Below are positions 22,710 through 33,027 of a DNA stretch of 55,050 bases, piece by piece; position 1 is the first letter of the stretch, and each line of letters starts with the position of its first letter. Where the stretch lies: assembly GCF_003269065.1 (NCBI RefSeq), contig NZ_QLTA01000035.1, forward strand, positions 1 to 55,050, in the 5' to 3' direction. Made by a program: the position numbers and the translations under genes. This stretch comes from Paracidovorax anthurii (lineage in GTDB: Bacteria > Pseudomonadota > Gammaproteobacteria > Burkholderiales > Burkholderiaceae_C). The notes beneath the pieces were generated by a model. It was not told where the DNA came from, did not search any database, and worked only from the letters and a program-made list of their open reading frames with translations.

Positions 22710-23612
22710 ATGTATCTACGCCATCTGCAGTACCTCCGCGCGGTGATCGAACAGGGCTCTTTCGCCGCCGCGGCGCGGGCCTGCGGCGTCTCGCAGCCCG
22801 CGATCAGCCATGGCATGCGGGTGCTCCAGGACCGCTTCGATGCGCCCCTGCTCGCGCGGGACGGGCGCCGGTATGTGCCCACCGACCTGGCGCTGCGCGT
22901 CGCCTCCGAGTCGCGCTCGGTGGCCGAGCGCATCGACGCGCTGCTGCCCGGCACGGCACCCGCGGCAGCCCTTGCCCGGGGCAGCCCATCCGTGTTGCGC
23001 GCCGGCCTCACGTCCTCGGCCGCCATCGTGTGCGGTCCGGTGCTGTACCGGGGCTGGTGCGCGGGACACCCCCGGCGCTCGCTGGAACTGGTGTCTGCCG
23101 ACGAAGGGCGCCTGCTCGCCGGCCTGCTGGAGCAGCGGCTCGACATCGCCATCGCGCCGCGTCCGCGCGGGTTCGCGCACCACGGCATCGTGCAGCGGCG
23201 GCTGTATGCGCTACGCCCCCTGGTCTATGCGCGCCGCGGCCATCCGCTCGCCCGCGCGCGTTCGCTGGAGGATCTGCGGGGCGCCGCATGGGCGCGCGTC
23301 GAGCCCAGCGTCAGCGGGCCCGTGGATGTGCTGACCGAAGCCCACCGGGTGCGGCAACTGCGCCCCCCGCGCGTGGCCGCGCGCTGCCCGGACTTCGCCA
23401 GCATGCTGCAGATGGTCGCGGCGACCGACCTGCTCGCCGTGGTGCCCCATCCCGTCCTGGCGGGCGGCGCGGCCGCGCTGCTCTCGCCGCTGCGCCTGCG
23501 CGAGGCGTTGCCGCTCTACGACATGTGGCTGTTCGAGCCCGCCCGCCGGCCATCGAAGCTGCCGGCCGGCCTGCGGCGGCAATTGCAGGACCTGGGCGAC
23601 GCCGTGCCCTAG
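22710..23612 (+). CDS. LysR-family regulator
   Basis: A 300-residue LysR-type regulator with the N-terminal helix-turn-helix (YLRAVIEQGSFAAAARACGVSQPAISHGMRVLQDRFDAPLLARDGRRYVPT) and an effector domain. The ATG at 22710 directly follows an in-frame TTG. AGATATATAA just upstream (22691-22700) is a likely -10 region. It is divergent from the SnoaL-like gene and is the obvious candidate regulator of it. Confidence 0.87.
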   Translation: MYLRHLQYLRAVIEQGSFAAAARACGVSQPAISHGMRVLQDRFDAPLLARDGRRYVPTDLALRVASESRSVAERIDALLPGTAPAAALARGSPSVLRAGLTSSAAIVCGPVLYRGWCAGHPRRSLELVSADEGRLLAGLLEQRLDIAIAPRPRGFAHHGIVQRRLYALRPLVYARRGHPLARARSLEDLRGAAWARVEPSVSGPVDVLTEAHRVRQLRPPRVAARCPDFASMLQMVAATDLLAVVPHPVLAGGAAALLSPLRLREALPLYDMWLFEPARRPSKLPAGLRRQLQDLGDAVP

Positions 23613-23670
23613 CAGGCGCTGCGCGGGTGCGGAAAACGCACGGCGGCGGCCGAAAACGCCGCCGCAGGGG

Positions 23671-23700
23671 TTTACCAGGCCAAAAAGGCTGTGCTAGCAT
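23671..23700 (+). promoter_or_regulatory. promoter of the leuA leader
   Basis: TTTACC (23671-23676) and TAGCAT (23695-23700) are 18 bases apart, and TGTGC just before the -10 gives an extended -10 character. Transcription would start near 23707, a short distance ahead of the leucine leader peptide ATG at 23722. Confidence 0.5.
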
Positions 23701-23721
23701 GGCCGCTCTTTTCCAGCCCCC

Positions 23722-23811
23722 ATGCAACGCAGCCGCCTCCTACCGACCCTATCCCTAGGCCTAGTGCCTGGCCGGGGTCTGCCTGCGTTTGCTTCCCCCG
23801 TTGCCCGCTGA
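23722..23811 (+). CDS. leuL: leucine leader peptide of leuA
   Basis: A 29-residue open frame starting [17 protein letters not shown]. It contains six leucines, five of them at residues 6, 7, 10, 12 and 14. Four of those (7, 10, 12 and 14) use CTA, a codon almost absent from genes in this GC-rich window. It lies 210 bases upstream of leuA and ends in TGA at 23811. A run of rare Leu codons just before a leucine biosynthetic gene is the mark of a leu attenuator. It is distinct from the enterobacterial leuL in sequence. Confidence 0.75.
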   Translation: MQRSRLLPTLSLGLVPGRGLPAFASPVAR

Positions 23812-23842
23812 TCCGACGATCCCGTCGCCAGCCCGCGCAACA

Positions 23843-23919
23843 CCGACGTCCCCCTGACCCCGGCCCACGAACCAGCCTCCACCCGCGTGGAGGGCTGCAG
23901 GGAACGTCGCACCGGTTTT
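23843..23919 (+). promoter_or_regulatory. leuA leader stem-loops
   Basis: A strong hairpin pairs CCTCCAC (23876-23882) with GTGGAGG (23887-23893), extended by CAG/CTG with a bulged G. An outer pairing of CGACGTCC (around 23844-23851) with GGAACGTCG (23901-23909) has one bulged base. A TTTT run follows at 23916. A textbook terminator is not clear, so attenuation could work through these folds, Rho or translation coupling. Confidence 0.45.
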
Positions 23920-24020
23920 CTTCCTCGCTGATTTCCCGCCGTGGCGGCCCATCGCCGTCCTTGCACCGCCTGCGTGCGGTGGCCCGCCCGGCCCGACCCC
24001 GTTTCGTGGAGCCTCTCATC

Positions 24021-25724
24021 ATGATCGCCAAGCCCGCCACCAAGTACCAGCCCATCGCCCCCGTCGCCTTGCCCGACCGCGCCTGGCCCTCCCGCACCAT
24101 CACCCAGGCCCCGCGCTGGCTCTCCACCGACCTGCGCGACGGCAACCAGGCGCTGTTCGAGCCGATGAACGGCGAGCGCAAGATGCGCCTCTTCGAGGAG
24201 CTGGTGCGCATCGGCTTCAAGGAGATCGAGGTGGGTTTCCCGGCCGCGTCGCAGACCGACTTCGACTTCGTGCGCCGCCTCATCGAGGAAAACCGCATTC
24301 CCGAGGACGTGACGATCATGGTCATGACGCAGTCGCGCGAGGACCTGATCGAGCGCACGGTGCAATCCGTGCAGGGCGCGCCGCGCGCCATCGTGCACCT
24401 CTACAACGCCACGGCCCCGGCGTGGCGGCGCATCGTGTTCGGCATGAACGTGTCGCAGGTGATGGCCTTCATCGACCACCACGTCTCGTTCCTCAAGCGG
24501 CTCACCGACGCGCAGCCCGCCACCGCCTGGACGCTGCAGTATTCGCCCGAGACCTTCAGCGCCACCGAGCTCGACGTCTCGCTGCGCGCCTGCCAGACGG
24601 CCATCGCGGCCTGGGGCGCCGGCCCCGGCCGCCCGATCATCATCAACCTGCCGACGACGGTGGAGAACGCCACGCCCAACGTGTTCGCCGACCAGATCGA
24701 ATGGATGCACCGCCGCCTCGCGCCGCGCGAGCACATCGTGCTCTCGGTACACCCGCACAACGACCGCGGCACGGGCGTGGCCGCGGCCGAGTTGGCGATG
24801 ATGGCCGGCGCCGACCGCGTGGAGGGCTGCCTCTTCGGCAACGGCGAGCGCTGCGGCAACGTGGACATCGTGACGCTGGCGCTCAACCTGTACACCCAGG
24901 GCGTGCACCCCGGCCTGGATTTCTCCGACATCACCCACGTGGCGCGCGTGGCCGAGGAATGCACCTCGCTGCCCATCCATCCGCGCCATCCGTACGCGGG
25001 CGACCTCGTCTTCACCGCGTTCTCGGGCTCGCACCAGGACGCGATCAAGAAGGGTTTCGCGGCGCAGGACCCGCAGGGCCTCTGGGAAGTGCCCTACCTG
25101 CCCATCGACCCGGCCGACGTGGGCCGCACCTACGACAGCGTGATCCGCGTGAACAGCCAGTCGGGCAAGGGCGGCATCGCCTTCCTGCTGGAGCGCGAGC
25201 GCGGCGTGGTGATGCCGCGCCGCCTGCAGGTGGAGTTCAGCGCCGTGGTGCAGCGCGCCACCGACGCGAGCGAGGGCGAGATGGGCGGCGATGCGCTCTG
25301 GGGGCTGTTCCGCCAGACCTACATCGCCCCGCCCGCGGAAGGAGCGCCCGGCACGGTAACGCTGCACGGCCAGCGCCTGGAGGAAGACGGGCAGGGCATC
25401 GCGCTGGACGTGACCATCGGCGGCGTGCGCCAGACGCTGCAGGGGCGCGGCAACGGCCCCATCGACGCCACGGTGGATGCACTCGGCCTGCCGCTGCGCG
25501 TGGACCACTACGAGGAGCGCGCCACGGGCGCGGGCGCCAATGCCCAGGCGCTGGCCATCGTGGAGGCCGCGCTGGAGGGCGTGCCGGGCGCGACCTTCGG
25601 CGTGGGGCTGGACCACAGCATCGTGAGCGCCTCGGTGCAGGCCGTGGTGGCGGTGGCGAACCGGCTGCTGGCGCGGCGTCAGGCGGGCGGCCACGCACCG
25701 CAGCGGGCCGCGGCAACGGCCTGA
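24021..25724 (+). CDS. leuA: 2-isopropylmalate synthase
   Basis: A 567-residue LeuA of the long (type 2, actinobacterial-like) class. It condenses acetyl-CoA with 2-oxoisovalerate, the first step of leucine synthesis. The catalytic TIM barrel has [15 protein letters not shown] and metal ligands in [27 protein letters not shown] follows. The C-terminal regulatory domain, which binds leucine, spans about residues 430-550. The ATG at 24021 begins just before the conserved N-terminal region. A leucine leader peptide precedes it, adding transcript-level control to feedback inhibition. Confidence 0.95.
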   Translation: MIAKPATKYQPIAPVALPDRAWPSRTITQAPRWLSTDLRDGNQALFEPMNGERKMRLFEELVRIGFKEIEVGFPAASQTDFDFVRRLIEENRIPEDVTIMVMTQSREDLIERTVQSVQGAPRAIVHLYNATAPAWRRIVFGMNVSQVMAFIDHHVSFLKRLTDAQPATAWTLQYSPETFSATELDVSLRACQTAIAAWGAGPGRPIIINLPTTVENATPNVFADQIEWMHRRLAPREHIVLSVHPHNDRGTGVAAAELAMMAGADRVEGCLFGNGERCGNVDIVTLALNLYTQGVHPGLDFSDITHVARVAEECTSLPIHPRHPYAGDLVFTAFSGSHQDAIKKGFAAQDPQGLWEVPYLPIDPADVGRTYDSVIRVNSQSGKGGIAFLLERERGVVMPRRLQVEFSAVVQRATDASEGEMGGDALWGLFRQTYIAPPAEGAPGTVTLHGQRLEEDGQGIALDVTIGGVRQTLQGRGNGPIDATVDALGLPLRVDHYEERATGAGANAQALAIVEAALEGVPGATFGVGLDHSIVSASVQAVVAVANRLLARRQAGGHAPQRAAATA

Positions 25725-25740
25725 GCACGGGGCTGCGAAA

Positions 25741-25763
25741 GCCCCCGGACTCGGGCCGGGGGC
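25741..25763 (+). terminator. stem-loop after leuA
   Basis: GCCCCCGG (25741-25748) pairs perfectly with CCGGGGGC (25756-25763), 17 bases after the leuA stop. There is no T-tract, so its efficiency as a terminator is uncertain. Confidence 0.45.
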
Positions 25764-25788
25764 GCCGCCTGGGTTAACCTGCGGCGCC

Positions 25789-26301
25789 ATGCATTCCGGC
25801 CTCTTCGCGATCCGTTCATGGCGTGCGGCGCCCGTGCTCGCCTCGGTGCTGCTGCTCGCCGCCTGCGGCACGGCGCCGCCCACCCCGACCCGCGCCCCGC
25901 AAGGCACGGCGCCCGCGTACTCGCACCTCTCGCCCGAGGCATCCAGCGACATCGCCATCCACGCCATGGGCCTCGTGGGCACGCCCTACCGCTATGGCGG
26001 CAACACCCCCGAGGGCGGCTTCGACTGCAGCGGCCTCATCGGCTACGTGTACCGCAGCCTCGCCGGGGTGGCTCCGCCGCGCACGGTGGCGCAGCTCAGC
26101 GATTTCGGCACGCCCGTGGCCGCCAGCGAGGTGCGCACGGGAGATCTGGTGATCTTCGGGTCCGGCCGTCCGACGCACGCGGGCATCGTGGTGGACGGCA
26201 ACCGCTTCGTGCACGCGCCCTCCACGGGCGGCACGGTGCGGCTGGACCGGCTGAATTCGGGCTACTGGTCGCGCCAGCCCACGGCGTTCCGCAGGCCTTG
26301 A
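25789..26301 (+). CDS. NlpC/P60 cell-wall peptidase lipoprotein
   Basis: A 170-residue C40 peptidase. A lipobox-like LLLAACGT near residue 27 indicates an outer-membrane-anchored lipoprotein. The catalytic cysteine is in GGFDCSGLIGYVY, the histidine in PTHAGIVV and the third polar residue is probably the histidine in RFVHAPS. It should cleave gamma-D-glutamyl-diaminopimelate bonds in peptidoglycan, as Spr/MepS-like enzymes do. It appears to be a single-gene unit between leuA and the DAHP synthase gene. Confidence 0.9.
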   Translation: MHSGLFAIRSWRAAPVLASVLLLAACGTAPPTPTRAPQGTAPAYSHLSPEASSDIAIHAMGLVGTPYRYGGNTPEGGFDCSGLIGYVYRSLAGVAPPRTVAQLSDFGTPVAASEVRTGDLVIFGSGRPTHAGIVVDGNRFVHAPSTGGTVRLDRLNSGYWSRQPTAFRRP

Positions 26302-26304
26302 AAT

Positions 26305-26352
26305 GGCGCCCCCCTGAGTCGCCTTCGGCGCCTTCCCCCCAGGGGGACGACA
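26305..26352. repeat. interspersed C-run/G-run hairpin repeat
   Basis: CCCCCTG (26310-26316) pairs with CAGGGGG (26340-26346) around an inner GCC-TTC-GGC hairpin, followed by ACGACA. From memory, near-identical hairpins are scattered in intergenic DNA of Acidovorax and relatives. It starts 3 bases after the NlpC/P60 stop codon and may end its transcript. No second full copy occurs in the window. Confidence 0.5.
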
Positions 26353-26518
26353 CCTGTGGCCTGGCGGAGCCGGATCCACGGTGTCTGCTGGCGTGGCCTG
26401 CTCCGTGGCCTTTGGACGGGCAGGGCGTGCCGGTCGCATGGACCCGGGGCGCGGCAGAACCGTGCGGGCATGAGCCGGCGCAAGGTGCCGCCGGCCGGGC
26501 GCGCGACAATCGCCGCCC

Positions 26519-27652
<1,134 letters not shown>

Positions 27653-27673
27653 GAACGTGTTCACGGTCTGAGG
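27653..27673 (+). repeat. solo terminal inverted repeat of the IS1031-like IS/MITE family
   Basis: GAACGTGTTCACGGTCT begins directly after the aroG stop TGA and differs at single positions from the ends of the MITE (38718) and of the IS at the right edge (54760). The flanking TGA fits a TNA target. No matching inverted end is seen downstream, so this is a relic or a single surviving end. Confidence 0.6.
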
Positions 27674-27717
27674 GCTGAGCAGGGCGGGGCGGAGCCGGGC
27701 GGTCAAAGGCTGTTGTT

Positions 27718-27740
27718 TCCGGGCGGGTTCCACGCCCGGA
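27718..27740 (+). terminator. stem-loop after aroG
   Basis: TCCGGGCG (27718-27725) and CGCCCGGA (27733-27740) form a perfect 8-bp stem with a 7-base loop between aroG and the sensor gene. No T-tract follows. Confidence 0.4.
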
Positions 27741-27939
27741 CAGGGCTGCGCGGACGTTTCACGGTGTAGCATCCGTAAGCGTGCGTTCCGGCCTGCCGGC
27801 GCCACGACCGACGGCGCGGCAGGGCCGCGCCACCGTTCCACTTCCACCGCCCTCCCGCCATGCAGGTGCCGCAGCCACCGTTTCCGCCGCCGCCCGGACA
27901 CAGGCAACGGGCTCTCCGCCGCAGGGCGGCCCCCTGACC

Positions 27940-30900
27940 ATGGGTTCGGGCACGGACCGGATCTGCCAGCGCCTGGACGCGCTGCATGCCTGCGCCATCC
28001 TCGACACCCCCCCCGAGGAGACCTTCGACCAGCTCGCACGCCTGGCGGCCCACCTGTGCGGCATGCCGATGGCGGCGATCGGCTTCGTGGACGTCGACCG
28101 CGAGTGGTTCAAGGCGAGCGCGGGCATGGCGCTTTCCACCCTGCAGCAATCGGCCGGTGCCCACGCGCTGTGCGCCCTGGCCCAGGGCGGCGTGCTGGTG
28201 CAGGTGAGAGACGCGCGCACGCACCCGGTGCTGTGCGACCATCCGCTGGTGCAGGGCCCGCCGCGCGTGCACGCCGCCGCCTGCATGCCGCTCAAGACTG
28301 CCGAGGGCCTGGTGCTGGGCGCGGTGGTGGTGCTGAGCACCGAGCAGCGCACCCTGCAGGCGCAGCAGGTGGATGCGCTGCGCGCCATCGCCGGGCAGGC
28401 GATGGCGCTCCTGGAGATGCGGCGCCAGCGCCGCAACCTGGCCCGGCGCTCCCAGGACCGCGCGCTGTCCGAGGAGCGCTTCCACCTCGTGGCGCGCGCC
28501 ACCGCCGACGCCATCTGGGACTGGAACCTCACCGACGATTCGATGTGGTGGAACGAGGGCATGGAGACGCTCTTCGGCGTGCCCCTGCAGACGCTGCCCC
28601 ACGACAGCACCTCCTGGACCCAGCGGCTGCACCCGGACGACAGCGACTCGGTGCTGGAGGGCATCCACGCCGCGATCGAGGGCACCGACAACCACTGGAC
28701 CGACGAATACCGCTTCCGCCGCCAGGACGGCAGCTACGCCTGGGTGCAGGACCGCGGCTTCGTGATCCGCGACGAGGACGGCAACGCGGTGCGCATGGTG
28801 GGCGGCATGACCGACATCAGCGCGCAGAAGCAGAACGCGCTGCAGTCCCAGCGCGACGCGAGCGCGCACGCCGAGCTGGTGCGCGTGCAGCAGCGCATGA
28901 GCGCGCCCGAGCTGCCCATGGAAGAGGTGCTGCAGCTGGTGGCGCGCACGGCCATGGATCTGGCGGACGGGCACGGCGCGATGGTGGTCCTGCGCGAGGG
29001 CGAGCGGCTGCGCGTGCGCGCGAGCACCGGCCGCCGCGCGGCCCCGCTGCACGAGACCCGCCCCGCCATCGGCTATCCGCTCTGGCAGCGCCTGGAGGCC
29101 GGCGAGACGGTGCTGCACGGCCAGGGCGAGCCGCATGCGCCGCTCTCCACCGACGGCGGGCGGCACGGGCCGGTGTCCTTCATCGCCGCGCCGCTGCGCA
29201 CGGGCGACAACGTGCTCGGCATGCTCAAGGTGAACGCCGATCCGGTGTTCACGTTCTCGCAGCGCCATGTGGCGTACGTGCAGATCCTGGCCGAATCCCT
29301 GGGCGCGGTGCTGCAGCTGCGCAGCTACGCAGCGCAGCTCAGCGCCTCCGAGCTGCAGTACCGCTCGCTCTTCGACGCCCACCCGCAGCCCATGTGGGTC
29401 TATGAGCGGGGCACCCTGCGCATCCTGGCCGTGAACCGCGCGATGGTGCGCCACTACGGCTACAGCGAGGCCGAACTGCTGCGCGCGACCACCGTGCAGC
29501 TCTGGCCCGAGGATGAGCGCGAGGCACGCGAGCGCGAGGTGCTGGCGCTGCCGCCGGGCCTGCGCCGCGACGCCGTGCACCGCCGCCACCGCAAGAAGGA
29601 TGGCACCCTCATCGACATGGAGGTGTACGCGGGCGACATCACCTTCAACGGCCGCTCCGCGCGGCAGGTGCTGGCCACCGACGTGACGCAGCGCATGCGC
29701 GTGGAGCGCGAGCTGGCCCGCGTGGGCACGGTGCAGCGGCTGCTGAGCGCCTGCAACGAGGCGCTGGTGCGCGCCACCGGCGAGGGCGCGCTGCTCTCGG
29801 AGGTCTGCCGCATCGCCCGCGAGGTGGGCGGCTACCGCAGCGCCTGGGTGGGCATGGTGCGCCGCTGGACCTCCGGGCAGGGCGAGCACCACGGCATCGA
29901 ACCCGTGGCGTGGTCGGGCCTCACCGCCGTGGGCGTGGAAGCCCTGCGCCCGATCGGCACGCCCGGCGCGCCCTGGACCCCCCAAAGCCCCGGCCCCTCC
30001 GGCGAGGCCCTGCGCAGCGGGCGGCCGGTGATCGTGCGCGACGTCCGGCAGACCCGCGACGCGGACCTCTGGGCGCAGCCGCTCTCGCAACTGGGGCTGC
30101 GGGCCGTCATCAGCCTGCCGCTGCGCGATGCGCAGCAGGTCTTCGGGCTGCTCACGCTCTACCCCGAGGGCACGCTGGAGATCGGCGCGGAAGAAACCGA
30201 GCTGCTGCAGCAGCTCGCCAACGACATCGCCTTCGGGCTGGGCAGCCTGCGCACGCGCCAGGACCAGCAGCGCCTGCAGGCCCTGGTGCTCAAGGCCGCC
30301 GCGGCCGTGTCGGCCAGCACCGGCACGCAGTTCTTCAAGCAGCTGGCCAGCCACATGTGCGACGCGCTGGGCGCGCAGGCAGGCTGCGTCACGCGGCTGC
30401 TGCCGACGCCGGCGGGCCAGCCGCCGCGCGCGGTGACGCTCTCGCGCGTGGAGGAGGGCCGGGCCCAGCCCAATGCCGAGTATTCGCTGGAGGGCACGCC
30501 GAGCCTGCGGCTCGTGACCGAGCCCGAGTGCGTGATCCCGCACGGCGTCTCGGAGCTGTACCCCGAATCCCCCGTGGCACGCCTGGGGGCGCAGGGCTAC
30601 GTCGGCCAGCAGCTGTGCGATGCCGAGGGCCGCGCGATCGGCCTGATCTTCGTGGTCTTCCGCGACCCGGTGCAGCAGCCCGGGCTGGTCACCTCCACGC
30701 TGCGCATCTTCGCCGCGCGCGCGGCCGCCGAGATGAGCCGCCAGACCTCCGACGCGCACATCCGCCGGCAGGCCTCGCTGCTGGACAAGGCGCGCGACGC
30801 CATCATCGTGCGCGACCTCGACCACCGCATCACCTTCTGGAACGAGGGCGCCGAGCGCCTCTACGGCTGGACGCGCGAGGAGGCCGCCGGCCAGTCCATC

Positions 30901-32442
30901 GCCACGCTGCTCTACCAGGACACGCAGGAGTTCCTGCGCGCCACCACCGCCACGCGCGAGCAGGGCGAATGGGCCGGCGAGATCGTGCAATACCACCGCG
31001 ACGGCCGGCGCCTGGACGTGGAAGGCCGCTGGACCCTGGTCAAGGACGAGCAGGGCCGGCCCGACGCCATCCTGGCGATCAACACCGACATCGGCCAGCG
31101 CAAGGCCACCGAGCGCGAGATCCAGCGGCTCGCCTTCTACGACTCGCTCACCGGCCTGCCCAACCGCATGCTGCTCATGGACCGCATGCGCCAGGCGCTG
31201 GCCACGGCGCAGCGCCGCCGCCAGGGCGGGGCGCTGCTGTTCATCGACCTGGACAACTTCAAGACCCTCAACGACACCCTGGGCCACGACCAGGGCGACG
31301 TGCTGCTGCAGCAGGTGGCCGCGCGGCTCAACACCTGCGTGCGCTCGGTGGACACCGTGGCGCGCCTGGGCGGCGACGAGTTCGTGGTCATGATCGAGGC
31401 GCTCAGCCCGCGCCCGGACGAGCTCGCCATGAGCGCGCGCACCGTGGGCGAGAAGATCCTCTCGGTGCTGGCCACCCCCTACGTGCTGCAGGGCTACCAC
31501 TACCGCAGCACGCCCAGCATCGGCGTGGCGCCCTTCAGCGACGCGCGCACCACCACCGTGGGCGAACTGCTCAAGCAGGCGGACCTGGCCATGTACCAGG
31601 CCAAGACCGCCGGGCGCAACACGCTGCGCTTCTTCGACCCCGGCATGCAGGCGGTGGTCACGGCCCGCGCCGAGCTGGAGAACGACCTGCGCGCGGCCCT
31701 GGCGCGCGAGCAGTTCGAGCTGCACTACCAGCCCCAGGTGGACCAGGGCGACCGCGTGATCGGCGTGGAGGCGCTGGTGCGCTGGCCGCATCCGCAGCGC
31801 GGCATGGTCTCGCCGGCCGAATTCATCCCGCTGGCCGAGGAGACCGGGCTCATCCTGCCGCTGGGCCGCTGGGTGCTGCACACGGCCTGCGCCCAGCTCG
31901 CGCGCTGGCGGGACGCCCCCGGGCTGGACCACCTCTCGATGGCGGTGAACGTCAGCTCGCGCCAGTTCCACCACGAGGCCTTCGTGGACGACGTGGCGCG
32001 CGCCATCGCCGTGACCGGCGCGCCGGCCGGCCGGCTCAAGCTGGAACTCACCGAGAGCCTATTCGTGGAAGACATGGAGACCACCATCGCCACCATGTCG
32101 GCCCTGCGCGCCCACGGCGTGGGCTTCTCGCTGGACGATTTCGGCACCGGCTACTCGTCGCTGAGCTACCTCAAGCGCATGCCGCTGGACCAGCTCAAGA
32201 TCGACCAGAGCTTCGTGCGCGACCTGCTCACCGACCCGAACGACGCCGCCATCGTGGACACCATCATCGCCCTCTCGCGCAGCCTGGGCCTGGACGTGAT
32301 CGCCGAGGGCGTGGAGACGCTGGAGCAGCGCATGCGGCTGGCGAAGGCCGGCTGCCGCTCCTACCAGGGCTATTTCTTCAGCCGGCCGCTGCCGGCCACG
32401 GCGCTGGAGCCCTTCCTGCGCGAGCGGCCCGCGCCGCGCTGA
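27940..32442 (+). CDS. multi-sensor GAF/PAS-GGDEF-EAL cyclic-di-GMP protein
   Basis: A 1500-residue cytoplasmic signalling protein. Its order is GAF (about 1-150), PAS/PAC (175-300), GAF (315-460), PAS (475-600), GAF (about 605-760), another GAF-like region (770-950), PAS (960-1080), GGDEF (about 1085-1250) and EAL (1260-1500). The GGDEF motif at about residue 1144 is intact and has an RSVD inhibitory site five residues ahead. EALVRW near 1277 and DDFGTGYSS near 1399 suggest an intact phosphodiesterase. Both c-di-GMP synthesis and breakdown are therefore possible. There are no membrane segments. The ATG at 27940 precedes the first GAF domain; the frame is open further upstream without a better start. 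Confidence 0.88.
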   Translation: MGSGTDRICQRLDALHACAILDTPPEETFDQLARLAAHLCGMPMAAIGFVDVDREWFKASAGMALSTLQQSAGAHALCALAQGGVLVQVRDARTHPVLCDHPLVQGPPRVHAAACMPLKTAEGLVLGAVVVLSTEQRTLQAQQVDALRAIAGQAMALLEMRRQRRNLARRSQDRALSEERFHLVARATADAIWDWNLTDDSMWWNEGMETLFGVPLQTLPHDSTSWTQRLHPDDSDSVLEGIHAAIEGTDNHWTDEYRFRRQDGSYAWVQDRGFVIRDEDGNAVRMVGGMTDISAQKQNALQSQRDASAHAELVRVQQRMSAPELPMEEVLQLVARTAMDLADGHGAMVVLREGERLRVRASTGRRAAPLHETRPAIGYPLWQRLEAGETVLHGQGEPHAPLSTDGGRHGPVSFIAAPLRTGDNVLGMLKVNADPVFTFSQRHVAYVQILAESLGAVLQLRSYAAQLSASELQYRSLFDAHPQPMWVYERGTLRILAVNRAMVRHYGYSEAELLRATTVQLWPEDEREAREREVLALPPGLRRDAVHRRHRKKDGTLIDMEVYAGDITFNGRSARQVLATDVTQRMRVERELARVGTVQRLLSACNEALVRATGEGALLSEVCRIAREVGGYRSAWVGMVRRWTSGQGEHHGIEPVAWSGLTAVGVEALRPIGTPGAPWTPQSPGPSGEALRSGRPVIVRDVRQTRDADLWAQPLSQLGLRAVISLPLRDAQQVFGLLTLYPEGTLEIGAEETELLQQLANDIAFGLGSLRTRQDQQRLQALVLKAAAAVSASTGTQFFKQLASHMCDALGAQAGCVTRLLPTPAGQPPRAVTLSRVEEGRAQPNAEYSLEGTPSLRLVTEPECVIPHGVSELYPESPVARLGAQGYVGQQLCDAEGRAIGLIFVVFRDPVQQPGLVTSTLRIFAARAAAEMSRQTSDAHIRRQASLLDKARDAIIVRDLDHRITFWNEGAERLYGWTREEAAGQSIATLLYQDTQEFLRATTATREQGEWAGEIVQYHRDGRRLDVEGRWTLVKDEQGRPDAILAINTDIGQRKATEREIQRLAFYDSLTGLPNRMLLMDRMRQALATAQRRRQGGALLFIDLDNFKTLNDTLGHDQGDVLLQQVAARLNTCVRSVDTVARLGGDEFVVMIEALSPRPDELAMSARTVGEKILSVLATPYVLQGYHYRSTPSIGVAPFSDARTTTVGELLKQADLAMYQAKTAGRNTLRFFDPGMQAVVTARAELENDLRAALAREQFELHYQPQVDQGDRVIGVEALVRWPHPQRGMVSPAEFIPLAEETGLILPLGRWVLHTACAQLARWRDAPGLDHLSMAVNVSSRQFHHEAFVDDVARAIAVTGAPAGRLKLELTESLFVEDMETTIATMSALRAHGVGFSLDDFGTGYSSLSYLKRMPLDQLKIDQSFVRDLLTDPNDAAIVDTIIALSRSLGLDVIAEGVETLEQRMRLAKAGCRSYQGYFFSRPLPATALEPFLRERPAPR

Positions 32443-32712
32443 CCGGCGCCGCACGCGCCGCCCACGACCCATCGCACGCACGCCAGCCCCCTGCAGAGGG
32501 CCGTGGCGGCGCGATCGCCCCCTCAGGGCACCCCCCCTGGCACCTGCCATGCGAAAGGCCTTGCGCGTGGCCCTGTGCGGTCGCGCGATGGACGGGCCGC
32601 CGCATTGCGCCCCGCCGTGCTTTCCATGGCCCGCTTCCCCGGCCCCTGCCGCGAGAGGGGGGCACGCCGTATTGCCTGGTCCCCCGCGCCCTGCGCCGCC
32701 CCGGCTGTTCCT
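32443..32712. other. gene-free GC-rich spacer upstream of the origin-like modules
   Basis: No supported gene. The sequence has C-rich and G-rich runs (CCCCCTCAGGGCACCCCCCCTGG near 32517; GAGAGGGGGGCACG near 32652) resembling degraded interspersed repeats. It leads into the AT-rich module at 32713. Confidence 0.4.
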
Positions 32713-32935
32713 TTGTTATTCCTTCAATGCTTTTATAAAAACATAGTCGTAGTAGTAAGGACCGGCCCTGTCTGTGGACAAGGCGTTTTTTCCGTTGCAG
32801 GACAAGGCACTTGGCGCGTGGTCAACCTTGTGGGTGGAACCGGGGTGCCACTGTCCGTCCGGCGGGGACAAATCCCGCGCACGGCGCCTTGCTGTGGACA
32901 AGCGGGCGGTTGTGCGAAAGATGTCCCCAGACTTG
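32713..32935. repeat. origin-unwinding-like module, copy A
   Basis: A 47-bp AT-rich segment (32713-32759) starts TTGTTATTCCTTCAA, passes TTTTATAAA and ends TAGTAGTAAG. A 13-base GC-rich spacer and then TGTGGACAA (32773-32781) follow. CAACCTTGTGG lies at 32823, a second TGTGGACAA at 32893-32901 and ATGTCCCCAG at 32921. Read away from the first box, the triplets are 3'-AAT-GAT-GAT-GCT-GAT-5', the DnaA-trio pattern. TGTGGACAA is the complement of TTGTCCACA, one base from the DnaA box. Copy B repeats all these elements at the same spacing to within one base. Confidence 0.7.
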
Positions 32936-32975
32936 TTCCTGGCGGGCCCGTGGCGGAGATTTCTCGGTCGAATCC

Positions 32976-33027
32976 GCTCCATGTCGCCGTGAAATCTACG
33001 TTGTTTGCTATTGAAAAATGAGCAAAC
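32976..33027. repeat. interspersed ATGTCGCCGG/GCTAT hairpin repeat, copy 3
   Basis: GCTCCATGTCGCCG (32976-32989), preceded by GGTCGAATCC as in copy 2, is followed by a perfect 7-bp hairpin GTTTGCT-ATTGAAAAATG-AGCAAAC (33003-33027). It lies between the two origin-like modules. Confidence 0.6.

Noticed and set aside
24401-25982. Long minus-strand frames opposite leuA
   Set aside because: Low-complexity His/Arg/Gly-rich shadows; leuA motifs are complete on the plus strand.
26302-26518. Possible aromatic amino-acid leader peptide upstream of aroG
   Set aside because: No short frame with a run of Phe, Tyr or Trp codons and no terminator/antiterminator pair could be found.
32503-33021. Several open frames of 60-170 codons in the gene-free region
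   Set aside because: They run across the AT-rich and box-containing modules, have no protein-like conservation between the two copies, and overlap each other on both strands.
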